From Gari tellinella (Eukaryota > Mollusca > Bivalvia > Cardiida > Psammobiidae), in contig OV277864.1 in NCBI GenBank assembly GCA_922989275.2, positions 67,584,158-67,648,157 of the forward strand: a stretch of DNA of 64,000 nucleotides. Reading direction: 5' to 3'. Shown here in pieces: positions 30,829-40,730 of the stretch; the first letter of the stretch is position 1; every line of letters begins with the position of its first letter. Below the pieces are notes generated by a model that searched no databases, had not been told where the DNA came from, and saw only the letters and a list, made by a program, of their open reading frames with translations. The position numbers and the translations under genes were made by a program.

Positions 30829-32173
30829 GCCTCCAGATAAGGAAGAGTATTTCAACCAGAAATGGGTGTCAAAGCCACCTGATGCTCGCCTGTTTAAAGT
30901 TTAAGTCTAAAAAACATCTTGTATCAAAAAGAAAATCAATTTTCAGTTTAGAACTATTATTAAATTAATGTTGAGTCTTAGTCTAGTTTTATTAAACTTT
31001 AAACAACCCGTGCAACCTTTAACCTGGTGATTTGTAGTCAAAACAACTAAGTCCAAATCGTGTCAAAAATTGACAAATATTAAAATTATTTTTAAATTTC
31101 AACTTCATAACATCAATATTTGACCCCTAATGAACCTCCATACAAAATTTCATAAGCCTAGCACAAATATTAAGCTTTAAAACAACCCGTCCAAAAAACT
31201 TTAACGTGGTGATTTGAAGTCGAAAAACCTAAGTCCAAAACATGTCAAAAATTGACATAAATTAAAATTATTTCTAAATTCCAACATCATAACACCAATG
31301 TTTAACCCCCAATGAACCTTCATACAAAATTTCATAAGCCTAGCACAAATATTAAGCTTTAAAACAACCCGTCCAAAAAACTTTAACATGGTGATTTGAA
31401 GTCGAAAAACCGAAGTCCAAAACATGTCGAAAATTGACATAAATTAAAATTATTTTAAAATTCCAACATCATAACATCAATGGTTAACCCCCAATGAACC
31501 TCCATACAAAATTTCATAAGCCTAGCACAAATATTAAGCTTTAAAACAACCTGTCCAAAAAACTTTAACGTGGTGATTTGAAGTCGAAAAACCTAAGTCC
31601 AAAACATGTCAAAAATTGACATAAATTAAAATTATTTTTTAATTCCAACATCATAACATCAATGTTTAACCCCCAATGAACCTCCATACAAAATTTCAGC
31701 CTCCTAGCCCAAGTATTAAACTTTAAAACAACCCGTCCAAAAAACTTTAACCTGGTGATTTGTAGTCGAAAAACCTAAGTCCAAAACATGTTGAAAATTG
31801 ACATAAATTTAAATTATTTTTAAACTCCAACTTCATAACATCAATGTTCAACCCCTAATGAACCTCCATACAAAATTTCAGCACCCTAGCACAAATATTA
31901 AGCTTTAAAACAACCCGTCCAAAAAACTTTAACCTTGGCCACGCTCACGCTCACGCCCACGCCGGGGGTATGACATTAGCTCTGCTGTTCTTCGAACAGG
32001 CGAGCTAAAAATTAAGATCTTTATTTCTGCATTAAACCCTATGGTGTCACTACTCATTAGAATAATCTCTTCGAGACGATTCTAATGAGTAGTAACACCA
32101 TAGGATTTGGTGCTAAAAATAAGTTAGAAACTATTGCATTTGTTCAGTAAACTACCTCTTATCTGGAACCCTG
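30829..32173 (-). mobile_element. MITE family F split by an HL element
   Basis: GGCCTCCAGATAAGGAAGAG up to TATTTCAA at 30829-30857 is the F left end. From about 32011 the sequence resumes as AGATCTTTATTTCTGCATTA and runs through the F hairpin to TCTTATCTGGAACCC at 32173. Everything between is the HL element. Confidence 0.8.
30858..32010 (+). mobile_element. HL element 1 with 182-bp tandem core
   Basis: Begins near GATGCTCGCCTGTTT (30881) and ends GAACAGGCGAGCTAA (about 32007). The inner part is five to six units of about 182 bp: AACAACCCGT recurs at 31002, 31181, 31363, 31545, 31727 and 31909. Short complementary ends, central tandem repeats and no obvious long target duplication resemble HINE/DINE-like Helitron relatives and bivalve pearl-type elements. 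Confidence 0.75.
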
Positions 32174-32181
32174 ATACTTAC

Positions 32182-32283
32182 ATTATATACAGTATTTGTA
32201 GCATCATTCCTATGTATGGTTACAACACAAATGTTACGGTCCGGCAATAAGACCTTTAATTCTACTTGGCTATTTGCTGAGTC
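32182..32283 (-). CDS. snx27: snx27 exon: FERM F1 (ubiquitin-like) module, first half
   Basis: 102 bases, 34 codons, phase 0, from TTTTGCAG|GAC to AAT|GTAAGT. Translation DSANSQVELKVLLPDRNICV then VTIHRNDATNTVYN. The VELxVxLPD beginning and TxxVY end are the first two strands of the F1 lobe in SNX27. A family F element ends only 9 bp from the donor side. Confidence 0.94.
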
Positions 32284-32344
32284 CTGCAAAAGAGAAACAA
32301 CAACAGCAATTTAGATATTACATTTAAACCTGTGTGCAGCTGGC

Positions 32345-32450
32345 AATGCATTGAAAAACAAGATACAAACAAGTAACAGCATTATGCAGGAAGAAGGTAA
32401 TGTATTACATTCCTTTAGGAGCTTTCTGCATGATTTTTGTCAAGCATTTA
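32345..32450. mobile_element. Degenerate hairpin element H
   Basis: GCAGGAAGAAGGTAATGTA and AGGAGCTTTCTGCATGATTTTTGTC partly pair. Confidence 0.5.
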
Positions 32451-32579
32451 GCTGTGCCTTAAATTGTGTTTATATGTTTAAAACAGGTTGTATTTGAAGC
32501 ACACCGAAAGTAAAGCAAAATTCTGTGTTCCTGTACTGAAACCTATGCAAACAGTTTGGATTCAGATCAAGCCCCACTC

Positions 32580-33210
32580 AACATGCTTTACTTTCAATAT
32601 AATGTAAGTAGTCACCAAACTAGAAACAGGCCATTACCATACATTGGCAGAAGGGTCAACCTAGATTTTACTCAGACTCAGAGAACAACACTATAATACA
32701 GCAATGTTCATGAAATGTTAAACTACGGGTAAGGGCAACAATGTCATGTAAGAAGACATGCATGGTGTATCATATGGTTTGACATTCTGCTTTACTTTCA
32801 ATCTGATTTAAGTGGCCACCTGTTTTGGAAACTAGAAACAGGCTATGGAGTAAAGGGTTATAGCATACATTGACAGGAGAAAGGTCAATTTACTTTACCT
32901 CAGAGAACACTATATACAGCAATGTTCATGAAATGTTAACTCTTTGCATGCTGGGTAACTGTTCTAAAAATAGAATTTTCAAAATTTCTTTTCAAAACCG
33001 AAAACAGGGTCAGAGTGCCAAACAGTTTGGATACTGATGAGATGCCGCGTTATCCGCAGTATCAGTCTCATCATTATCCAAACTGTTTGCAAAGGTAATC
33101 ACTGTGGCACATGTTTCTGCCGCTAGCATGCAAAGAGATAAACTATGGGTAAGGGCAACAATGTCATGTAAGAAGACATGCATGGTGTATCATATGGTTT
33201 GACATTTCAT
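32580..33210. repeat. Tandem duplication of about 210 bp, one unit carrying MITE D
   Basis: Unit 1 is about 32580-32785 and unit 2 about 32786-33210. Both contain ATACAGCAATGTTCATGAAATG, then GGGTAAGGGCAACAATGTCA and CATGCATGGTGTATCATATGG. Unit 2 has a MITE D (32936-33141) at the TTAA that is empty in unit 1 (32718). Confidence 0.87.
32936..33141 (-). mobile_element. MITE family D copy with known empty site
   Basis: Starts TTAACTCTTTGCATGCTGGG and ends GCTAGCATGCAAAGAG-ATAA. Hairpin TGATGAGATGCCGCG is decayed. Confidence 0.88.
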
Positions 33211-33262
33211 TGTGTAAAGATCAAACATCTATATCATCATACGGTATACAGTCAATCTGGTA

Positions 33263-33480
33263 TTAACTTCTTTGAGGGCTAAGTAAATTTGTCGTCTGCA
33301 ACAATTGTCATCTGCTGTTGTTCTTAATTAGAATTTTCAACAAAAAAAAAGTTTTCAAAATAGGATCAGAATATCAAACAATTTGGATCAAGATGAGATG
33401 CCGCATTACGCTGCGTCTCATCTTAATTTAAACTGTTTGCAAAGGTAATCACTGTTTCGCTGCTAGCATGCTAGGAGTTG
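33263..33480 (-). mobile_element. MITE family D copy
   Basis: TTAA at 33263, TTGA at 33477. Hairpin GATGAGATGCCGCATTACGCTGCGTCTCATC. End GCTAGCATGCTAGGAG. Confidence 0.85.
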
Positions 33481-33589
33481 AGCCACAACTCAAAATAAGC
33501 ATTTTTTACATCGGTTGCTACATGCAAGATAAAAGCCAGTAATGTGTTGGTAAAACATGGATGTCCCACAATAAATGCAAACACTTGTT

Positions 33590-34017
33590 CTTATTACCGA
33601 CCAAAACACACAAACATAACCTAGGTCAAAGAGGTCAAGGCCAAAGGCCATCAAACTGCAATGCAACATGCTGTTCTCATAGAAGCACATAAGTATGTGA
33701 AGTTGTATGATTAATTTTTAGTCCACAGCTGACCTAAATGCAACAAAATTGTGTTTAATAAATGCTTGTCCTTGCCAATATATTCATCTTTTAGTTCATA
33801 TTAGGTCACAGTCAAGGTCAAATCAAGGCTGTGGGATATGGGTCTATTGAGAATACTCCAACAACCGTATCAGTATCAGTATCCAAGCAGTCTAGTGAGT
33901 GGTGTTGATGCTAGACTAAACAGTAAAATACAGTTAACCTCGTATGCACAGACAGACAGATGGACAGTCCAATCACTATATGCCTCCCCCATCTGTCAAT
34001 GCCGGGGGCATAAAAAG
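33590..34017 (+). mobile_element. Element ending in an ATATGCCTCCCCC hairpin
   Basis: The 3' end CACTATATGCCTCCCCCATC...ATGCCGGGGGCATAAAAAG forms an imperfect hairpin after CAGACAGACAGATGGACAG. A similar end is at 59740-59808. The 5' limit is not defined. A 91-codon open frame over it at 33838-34113 looks non-coding. Confidence 0.5.
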
Positions 34018-34162
34018 TTAACCGTGGTTCTTAGTGATGTACATATGGACGGACGTAGGCACAAGGGTTACACTATAACATTATGCCCCGCACCATTTTG
34101 TGACTGGACATAATCATGCAGAAAGCTCAGATTGGAACTTTCTGAATGATTTCTATCCTACA

Positions 34163-34406
34163 TTAACCCTAAATCCATAGCCTGTTTCTAGTTTTGAAGA
34201 CAGGCGATCACTTAAAGCAGGCTGAAAGTAAAGCAGAATGCACCGTAAGACACATTCTGCTTTACTTTCAAACTGATTTAAGCTACCATCTGCTAGAATA
34301 CAGAAAATACTTCTTTAAGAACATATGCAAAAAAAACTATTTTCTTCAGTGGAGGAATAATTAATTTAACGGCGTAAAAAGGTATATTAACAGAGCAATG
34401 GGTTAA
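34163..34406 (-). mobile_element. MITE family A copy, inverted
   Basis: TTAA at 34163 and 34403. Inserted at the base of an H-like hairpin (34113-34163). Confidence 0.82.
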
Positions 34407-34602
34407 TCAGTCACTAATCTTAGGAAGGTCTCTATCCTGCTTCTCTGACTGGTTGCTTTAATACAAGATTGACTGTGTACCAGACATACAATGTCATTAT
34501 GACCTTTTACTGCACGTTAGGATATTAATACAGTCAAACCACACAATATATCACCACACAGAAACAATCTTTTAATTAAAACCTTTGATGCAGATGGCTG
34601 CT

Positions 34603-34813
34603 TAACCCATTGCATGCTGGGTAATATTTGGCAGCCATTTTAAAATGTCGTCTGCAGCGGGTATAACTCAAATATTTGAAAAAGATTTTAGCAGTTTCTG
34701 ATAGAATACTGAACTAGCTGCAAACAGTTTTGATCTCAGATCAGGCCCCACTGAGATCAAAACTGTTTGCCAAGAGGTACACCTAAAAGTGTATCCCGCA
34801 TAAAATGGGTTAA
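34603..34813 (+). mobile_element. TTAA element related to family D/M
   Basis: TTAACCCATTGCATGCTGGG to TATCCCGCATAAAATGGGTTAA. Central GTTTTGATCTCAGATCAGGCCCCACTGAGATCAAAAC hairpin. Shares its right TTAA with the next A copy. Confidence 0.75.
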
Positions 34814-35208
34814 CCTATTACTCCAGAGATACAGCTTTTTACGCCTTTAATTTATTCCTACACTTAGGAAAATAAATGTAGTTCCACTTTACACAGTCAT
34901 GAATATGTACTGTAAGAAATATTTCCTATATCCCAGCAGATGGTAACTTAAAGCAGGTTGAAAGTATATAACACACCTTTTTATTCCTTTAATTTATTCC
35001 TACACTTAGGAAAATACATGTAGTTCCTCTTTACACAGTCATGAATATGTACTGTAAGAAATATTTCCTATATCCCAGCAGATGGTAGCTTAATGGAGGT
35101 TGAAAGTAAAGCAGAATGTGCCTTAAGGCACATTCTGCTTTTCTTTCAACCTCCTTTAAGTGGTCACCTACCTTCAAAACTATAAACAGGCTATGGTAGA
35201 AAGGGTTA
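34810..35208 (+). mobile_element. MITE family A copy with 145-bp internal duplication
   Basis: The segment from CCTTTAATTTATTCCTACACTTAGG to CAGCAGATGGTA occurs at about 34840-34950 and again at 34985-35092, before a single hairpin. Confidence 0.82.
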
Positions 35209-35598
35209 CATACAGTAAAATCACAGAATATATCACCACAAAAGATAATCTTTTAATTTAGGCTTTTGATGCAAATGTAGTTATTCCTTAGGGTTAACCC
35301 TTCTCCTGCTGAATAGTTTACCTATCGATGATTTATAGAGATTTCTCAGTTAGATGAATTTGATATCGTCACAGTCAATATCATCACTAGTGATGATATC
35401 ACTTTTTGTGACGTCATGTCATAATAATTTTTGTGACGTCACGGGTAAATCATCAATTTTGTCTGGGTTTTTTTCTGTAAAAACGTCATTAAAATATATA
35501 TAATAAATAGAATAATCAATTCCTTTGAATAGATATGAAAATTATATCATTCGAATGGGTTGTTATCTGGTTAAAAAACTCGTCCTGCGGACTCGTTT

Positions 35599-36652
35599 TT
35601 AAGGTGGTTCGCGGGTCAGCTTATTCTGTGTCAGAATTCTTTGAAACCTTGATTAAATTGAAATATACCATATGGAGAGTGAAAAATCGTTAAAATAAAA
35701 AAAAGTTACAGTGCCGTTTTTTTCTGACAGGACCTTTTGTCGAAAAAAGCTCCTTTTTTGATAAACAGGAATATTTTCTTTATAAAATGATATAACTCAA
35801 TAATTTCTGTACATTCAAGTAAACTGTACATAGACTATAAGATATTGGGCAAACAAAAGTATTTTATGACATATTTGTTGGAAATATCAATATTTAAAAA
35901 AAGTCAAATTCTGAAAATCTCAAATTACAAAAAATCTAGCTGTTTAACGTACACTTATTTTACTCTTATTAGATAGATATAACTTAATTCTACTAGTCAC
36001 AAAAATTTAATGAAAATCTACAGTGGAATTTACATTTTATACATGATTTCCTGAAATTCTGACAAAATGTAAACACAAAACGAGTAACCTTCATTGAGTT
36101 CAACTTTAAAATGCAGTCAGCTCTAAATAATACCATAAGTCAAACCTGTAATAAGGGACCATTGAAAACGGTAGCCTGTAGATCTTTAAAGGCAAGTGAC
36201 TGCTTAATGCATTACAAAAGTAATGCATAAAAGCTCCTTTAGGATCTATCTTTTAGCATTATTTTTGTCCTGTGTTAAGCTGCCATCTGTCATATAGGCT
36301 ATAAATACTCACAAATTTAGCTGTCACTTGACTATACTTGCATCTGATATTATTCATTATTACTTGACTAAACATAGCCTGTCCTTTGATCACTGCGTTA
36401 TGAAATGACTAGTCACTAAAATCAGACAATTTGTTAAAAAAAAGTTTTTGAACCGAGTGGGAATCGAACCTAGAACCTTTGGATTGCAAGTCTATCACCG
36501 TATCCACTGCGCTAACAGAGCAGACACTGAGTAAGATCAAACTTTTCTTTATCTTAATTTTCTACTATAAGCACGTGCCGCAAAGATCAGGTGAAAGTCA
36601 TCAGCATTTCCGGAACTCGAGATGCGGGCCGCCCGCTGTCGAACCACCTTAA
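35599..36652 (-). mobile_element. Element N, copy 2 (1.05 kb, TTAA-flanked)
   Basis: TTAA at 35599 and 36649. Termini GGTGGTTCGCGGG and its imperfect complement CCCGCTGTCGAACCACC. Internal tRNA-like block near 36446-36520 on the minus strand. AT-rich interior without long open frames. A diverged copy is at 21485-22541. Confidence 0.82.
36446..36520 (-). repeat. tRNA-like sequence inside element N, copy 2
   Basis: Minus strand: GCTCTGTTAGCGCAGTGGAT (A-box-like), then TTGCAATCC and AGGTTCGATTCCC (perfect B-box core). The acceptor stem is weak, so a pseudo-tRNA or SINE head is more likely than a working tRNA. Confidence 0.72.
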
Positions 36653-36730
36653 ACCAGATAACAACCCATTCTCGTGATATAGTTTTCATATCAATCCAAA
36701 GAAATTGTTTATCCTCTATATATTAAACTT

Positions 36731-37205
36731 CATGCACACTAAAGGACTCCTATAGCTAGGAGCCCTCTTAACAGGGTCTACACTGTTTGCTAATTTAGAC
36801 CAGTATTTGATATTAATCTACCCAGAATTCCAAGTAGACTGGTTCATGTTTTTGGTAACTAAAATGATCCACAATGGAACCTAATAACCCACAAGAGTTA
36901 CTTAGTGTTGAAAGAGTTAACACATTACCCCATAAGCCTGTTTCTAGAATTGGAGATCGGTGGCCACTTAAAGCAGGTTGAAAGTAAAGCAGAATGTGCC
37001 TTATGGCATATTCTGCTTTACTTTCAGCCTGATTTAAGCTACTTTCTACAAGGATGAAGCAAATATTTCTTTTGGTACATGTTCATGACTTTATAAAGTG
37101 GAATAATTTTCATCAGTGGAGCATTACTGGTTCATGTTTTGGTAACTAAAAAGATCCACAAGGGAACCTTATAACCCACAAGAGTTACTTGGTGTGAAAG
37201 GGTTA
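36731..37205 (-). mobile_element. Family C element interrupted by MITE A
   Basis: C sequence (AGCCCTCTTAACAGGGTC hairpin arm, AATTCCAAGTAGACTGGTTC, TTAGTGTTGAAAGAG) runs to TTAA at 36918. A truncated inverted A copy follows to 37126, then C sequence (GGTTCATGTTTTGGTAACTA) repeats to 37205. Confidence 0.7.
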
Positions 37206-37220
37206 GACATCAATAAGTAC

Positions 37221-37291
37221 CTGCTCAGTTTCATTAGCAGCCAAGAACTCCTGCATTATGTCACACTCTCCAATCACCCTTACTGCACAGC
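37221..37291 (-). CDS. snx27: snx27 exon: PX domain end and linker to FERM
   Basis: 71 bases: two bases complete a glycine codon split by the intron, then 23 codons to CAG|GTACTT. The acceptor is TTTCAG. Translation CAVRVIGECDIMQEFLAANE then TEQ. The VIGExDIMQEFL block closes the PX domain of SNX27. Intron of 642 bp upstream and 4937 bp downstream. Confidence 0.95.
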
Positions 37292-37530
37292 CTGAAACAA
37301 CAAAGACGTAGGCAGAGCTCCAGATATGGTGATTGCTTCAAAAACATCTCCATTACAACATTTGCTGTGACTGTTCATTAGATACCTCTTGAAGAGACAA
37401 TAATGGTTCAGGATTCATGGTTTATATGTAACACAGGGGTTTCTGGTTCGAGTCCCAAATGCATCAACGTTACAAATGATCTTTCGGATCAGATTAATGA
37501 CTTGACTATGTGGCATCTGATCTAGATCAT

Positions 37531-37786
37531 TTAACCCATTACCCCATAGCATGTTCTAGTTTTGAAGATAATAAACACGGTAAAGCAGGTTGAAAGTAAA
37601 GCAGAATGCGCCTTAATGCACAAACTGCTTTACTTTCAGCCTGCTTTAAGTTACTTTTGATTACGATATAGAAAATATTTCTTATGGTATATACATGTAT
37701 TCATGTCTATATGCATAGTGGAACAGTTTTCTTCAGTGGAGGAATAAATTGGAGGCATAAAAAGATGTATTTATGAGGTAATGGAG
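37531..37786 (-). mobile_element. MITE family A copy, inverted
   Basis: TTAACCCATTACCCCATAGC to TTTATGAGGTAATGG. Hairpin arms partly mismatched. Followed by one arm of an H hairpin (GAGCTTTCTGCTTTATTTTTATC). Confidence 0.78.
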
Positions 37787-37933
37787 CTTTCTGCTTTATT
37801 TTTATCAAGAGTGAAGCAGCCACATGCCTTAGATACCAAGAAACAAGCCTTCTTTTGAAAAGCTGCCATAATGGGACTTTTCTTTATTTGTTATTCATAG
37901 AAATTTGTTACCATGCCAACCCACAATTCTCAC

Positions 37934-38126
37934 CTTTCTCCAGGTATTGCTCCAAGCCTCGCCGTCTGGTATCTAGCTGCTGTTCTGTTAGCTGGAAAAG
38001 TTTTTTACCAGGCAATTTAGGAAACGTAAAGTCTGGAAACTCTCTTTTTAACCGTGAATGTAGCGTGGCAAATTCACTGTATCGTCTCGAACACAAATGG
38101 CGACCAGCCATGTAAATATTGTACAC
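37934..38126 (-). CDS. snx27: snx27 exon: PX domain core
   Basis: 193 bases: 64 codons plus one base, from ATCTTCAG|GTG to AAAG|GTGAGA. Translation [20 protein letters not shown], then the helix LHSRLKREF, the proline loop FPKLPGKK, and [15 protein letters not shown]. The RRYSEF motif supplies the arginine that contacts the 3-phosphate of PI3P, and the proline loop inserts into the membrane, so early-endosome binding is expected. The exon lacks the N-terminal PX strands and the PDZ domain, which must be encoded upstream (above 38126). The opposite-strand open frame here is a shadow. Confidence 0.97.
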
Positions 38127-38261
38127 CTGAAGATAGACAAAAATCAACCAATTAGAAATACAGTAATTACACAATGATTGTTTGATAACTTTTGGAAATA
38201 GTCTAGATCCACAAAAGGAAACTACAACAATAATTTCATGATTAGTTAATTATTAGGCATT

Positions 38262-38397
38262 TAAGGCAGGAGGTTGGTTGCTTAATGCAAGGTGAAAGAA
38301 AAGCAGAAAGCTCCTCTAGGAGTTTTCTGCTTTACTTTCATTATGCTTTAAGTTGCCACCATTCTTTTTTGTGGTCATAATAGAAGGGTTTTGCTAG
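38262..38397. mobile_element. G/H-type hairpin element
   Basis: Arms GCAAGGTGAAAGAAAAGCAGAAAG and CTTTCATTATGC around CTCCTCTAGGAG. Right end GTCATAATAGAAGGGTTTT resembles G. Confidence 0.65.
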
Positions 38398-38449
38398 TAC
38401 TATATGGTATTCAGAAACATGAAAAGCGTTTCAATGTGTCAAAGGGCAA

Positions 38450-38654
38450 TTAACTCTTCGTACACTAGCTGAAAAACTGTGATCACCTTGGCAAACAGTA
38501 TAGATCGAGATGAGACATTGTGTAACGCGGCGACTCATCAGGCTCCAAAGTGTTTGACAATTTGATTCTATTTTGAAAATTCGGAAAACCTATTTTTTTG
38601 GACAGTAGCAGACGACAATTGTTGCAGACGTCACAATATGCTAAAAGAGTTAGA
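38450..38654 (+). mobile_element. MITE family D copy
   Basis: TTAACTCTTCGTACACTAGC to ATGCTAAAAGAGTTAG. Hairpin GATGAGACATTGTGTAACGCGGCGACTCATC, partly mismatched. Confidence 0.78.
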
Positions 38655-38765
38655 GACTACCCATGCATCTCGCTATGAATGCATGTCTGGTAAGGCGACA
38701 CATATCATTGACTAAGTCTCGCCTCCATTCATCAGTATTGTTATCTGATAGTATAATATACAGTC

Positions 38766-38952
38766 AGGGCTTCAAAAAGAGGGAGTAGAACAAATCTTAA
38801 CATTTTTTCACTTATTTCAGACCAAATCCTATGATGTGACAACTCATTAGAATCGTCTCAAAGAGACGATTCTAATGAGTAGTTACACCATAGGATTTTG
38901 AGCAGGCGTAAAGATTTTAGTTTTCAAAATACTCCCATTTTCTGGACCCATG
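38766..38952 (+). mobile_element. MITE family F copy
   Basis: CAGGGCTTCAAAAAGAGGGAG to CTCCCATTTTCTGGACCC. Perfect hairpin CATTAGAATCGTCTCAAAGAGACGATTCTAATG. Confidence 0.82.
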
Positions 38953-39068
38953 GGCAACACATATAATTGACTATGTCTAGTCCCCATTCATCAGTATCGT
39001 TATCTGATGGCATGTTCACTCTTCATAAATCATTGTAATGGCTGCTACAGACACTACATCTGTTTTAT

Positions 39069-39588
39069 TTAACCCATTACTCACTCAATAGATACGCCTT
39101 TTTACACATTTATTTTATTCCTCTATAGTAGAAAATAATTCCAATATTTACAGTTATGAACATCTATCAAAAGAAATATTTTCTAGTAGCTAAACCCATT
39201 ACCCTAAATATGCCTCTTAACACCTTTAACCCATTAACTCATAAGCGATTAACAATTATCAGTGCTCACCTCAATGCATGCTAGTTGATTAAAGTGCGTC
39301 AAAATGAGTTAGTATGAGGCTATTGCGCAATGAGTCAAAATGAGTCTCTATGGCTTAATGGGTTAATCATTCCTCCATCGAAGAAACCAGTTCCAATTTA
39401 TACAGTCATGAATATGTAATGTAAGAAATATTTTCTACATTCTAAAAGATGGTAGATTAAAGCAGGCCAAAAATAAAGCAGAATGCACCTTAATGTGCAT
39501 TACTTTCAACCTGCCTTAAGTGGTCACCTGTCTTCAAAACTAGACACTTCAAAACTAGACACAGCCTATTGAGTAAATTTAGAGTTAA
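39069..39588 (+). mobile_element. MITE A copies nested with a short TTAA element O
   Basis: A first A copy (from TTAACCCATTACTCACTC, about 39069) stops at TAGTAGCTAAA where a second begins CCCATTACCCTAAA. The second is split at 39226-39366 by element O: TTAACCCATTAACTCATAAG to CTATGGCTTAATGGGTTAA, about 137 bp, without a long hairpin. Confidence 0.75.
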
Positions 39589-39669
39589 ATATTTGGATTC
39601 TGACGATGACCTTGGTGGATATTAACCGTTTCCTCAATAAGAAAGATTTCTACTTCTAGACATTTACTC

Positions 39670-39917
39670 ATTACTCACAGTATAGCCCATTTCTACTTTT
39701 GAAAATATGTGACCACTTAAAGCAGGTTGAAAGTAAAGAAGAATGCACCTTAAGGCGCATTCTGCTTTACTTTCAGCCTGCTTTAAGTTATTATCAGCTA
39801 GAATAACAAAACGTTTCTCGTGATTTTTATTTGTGATAATATAAATTGGAATTATTTTCTTCAGTAGAGGAATTAATTAAAGGCGTAAAAAGGCATATTC
39901 ATGGGGTAATTGGTTAA
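39670..39917 (-). mobile_element. MITE family A copy, inverted
   Basis: ACTCATTACTCACAGTATAGCC to CATGGGGTAATTGG-TTAA. Hairpin apex CACCTTAAGGCG. Confidence 0.8.
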
Positions 39918-40122
39918 TAGTTTTACAGCAATAATATCTTCAGCTTTAAAAGTGTTGTATGAATTATTTGTTCAAAATCAGATGAGGTGTGATGGAAGAA
40001 ATATCAATACTTATATAAAATATTTTTGATTTTAATGAGAACCCGAGTTACTAGATGCATCTAATGAGAGTCCAAACTCTTTGAAATGGGCTATGGCGGT
40101 TACAGTGTTAATTTGGAGGTCA

Positions 40123-40313
40123 GGGCTCCAGATAAGAGGGAGTGAACTGAACAAATTCAACATTTTCTAACTTGTTTCAGCACCAAATCCTATGGTGTAC
40201 CTACTCTTTAGAATCGTCTCGAAGAGACGATTCTAATGGGTAGTGACACCATAGGGTTTAATGCAGTTAAAAAGATTTAGTTTTTTTTAAATACTCCCCT
40301 TATCTGGAGCTCG
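40123..40313 (+). mobile_element. MITE family F copy
   Basis: GGGCTCCAGATAAGAGGGAG to CTCCCCTTATCTGGAGC. Hairpin TTAGAATCGTCTCGAAGAGACGATTCTAA. Confidence 0.87.
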
Positions 40314-40730
40314 GGGGATTGCTTTAAGAATATAGGATATATTTTCTTTGACTCGAGATAAGGACAGGATGCCATGGAAGACTGAAAAAACATATCAGTG
40401 TTTGAAAGGCTAAAATAGAACTTTCCATAAAACTTAAAACCTCACTAATGGGAGGAAAAGGATAAACCTAGTATATTGTTTTTATCGGCTCATTTTACTC
40501 TGGATGTTTGAGCTAGCGATCATTGGTTCAGAGAGCCTAATTGTCTTGCTGGAGCACTTTGCTGTCAATTCCCAGTGGATTTCTCTCAACCTTATCAATG
40601 CCCCATAACATCATTTCACCCCCTCTTTATTGGCCAGTAGCTATCCATGGAAAAGTCATCAAACATTAACAGATCAAGCAGGGTTGAAACAACAAAACAA
40701 TCGCACTGGTATTGAACAAGCATTCAGTCA
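40314..40730. other. Spacer without recognised repeats
   Basis: About 410 bp of apparently single-copy sequence. I searched it for PDZ-encoding exons of snx27 on the minus strand and saw none. Confidence 0.4.

Larger units (their letters stand above)
35516..36708. mobile_element. Foldback element split by element N, copy 2
   Basis: Left arm 35516-35572 (ATGAAAATTATATCATTCGA then ATGGGTTGTTATCTGG) pairs with the right arm 36653-36708. The apex AAAAAACTCGTCCTGCGGACTCGTTTTT is followed by the N insertion at TTAA. Confidence 0.82.

Noticed and set aside
33838..34113. 91-codon open frame
   Set aside because: Spans the end of a repeat with the ATATGCCTCCCCC hairpin; the composition shows no domain and the frame crosses the repeat boundary.
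36446..36520. Functional tRNA gene
   Set aside because: A and B boxes are good, but the acceptor stem pairs poorly and the block is part of element N with a diverged second copy.
37855..38115. 86-codon open frame on the plus strand
   Set aside because: Antisense shadow of the snx27 PX exon, which has the conserved motifs and splice sites on the minus strand.
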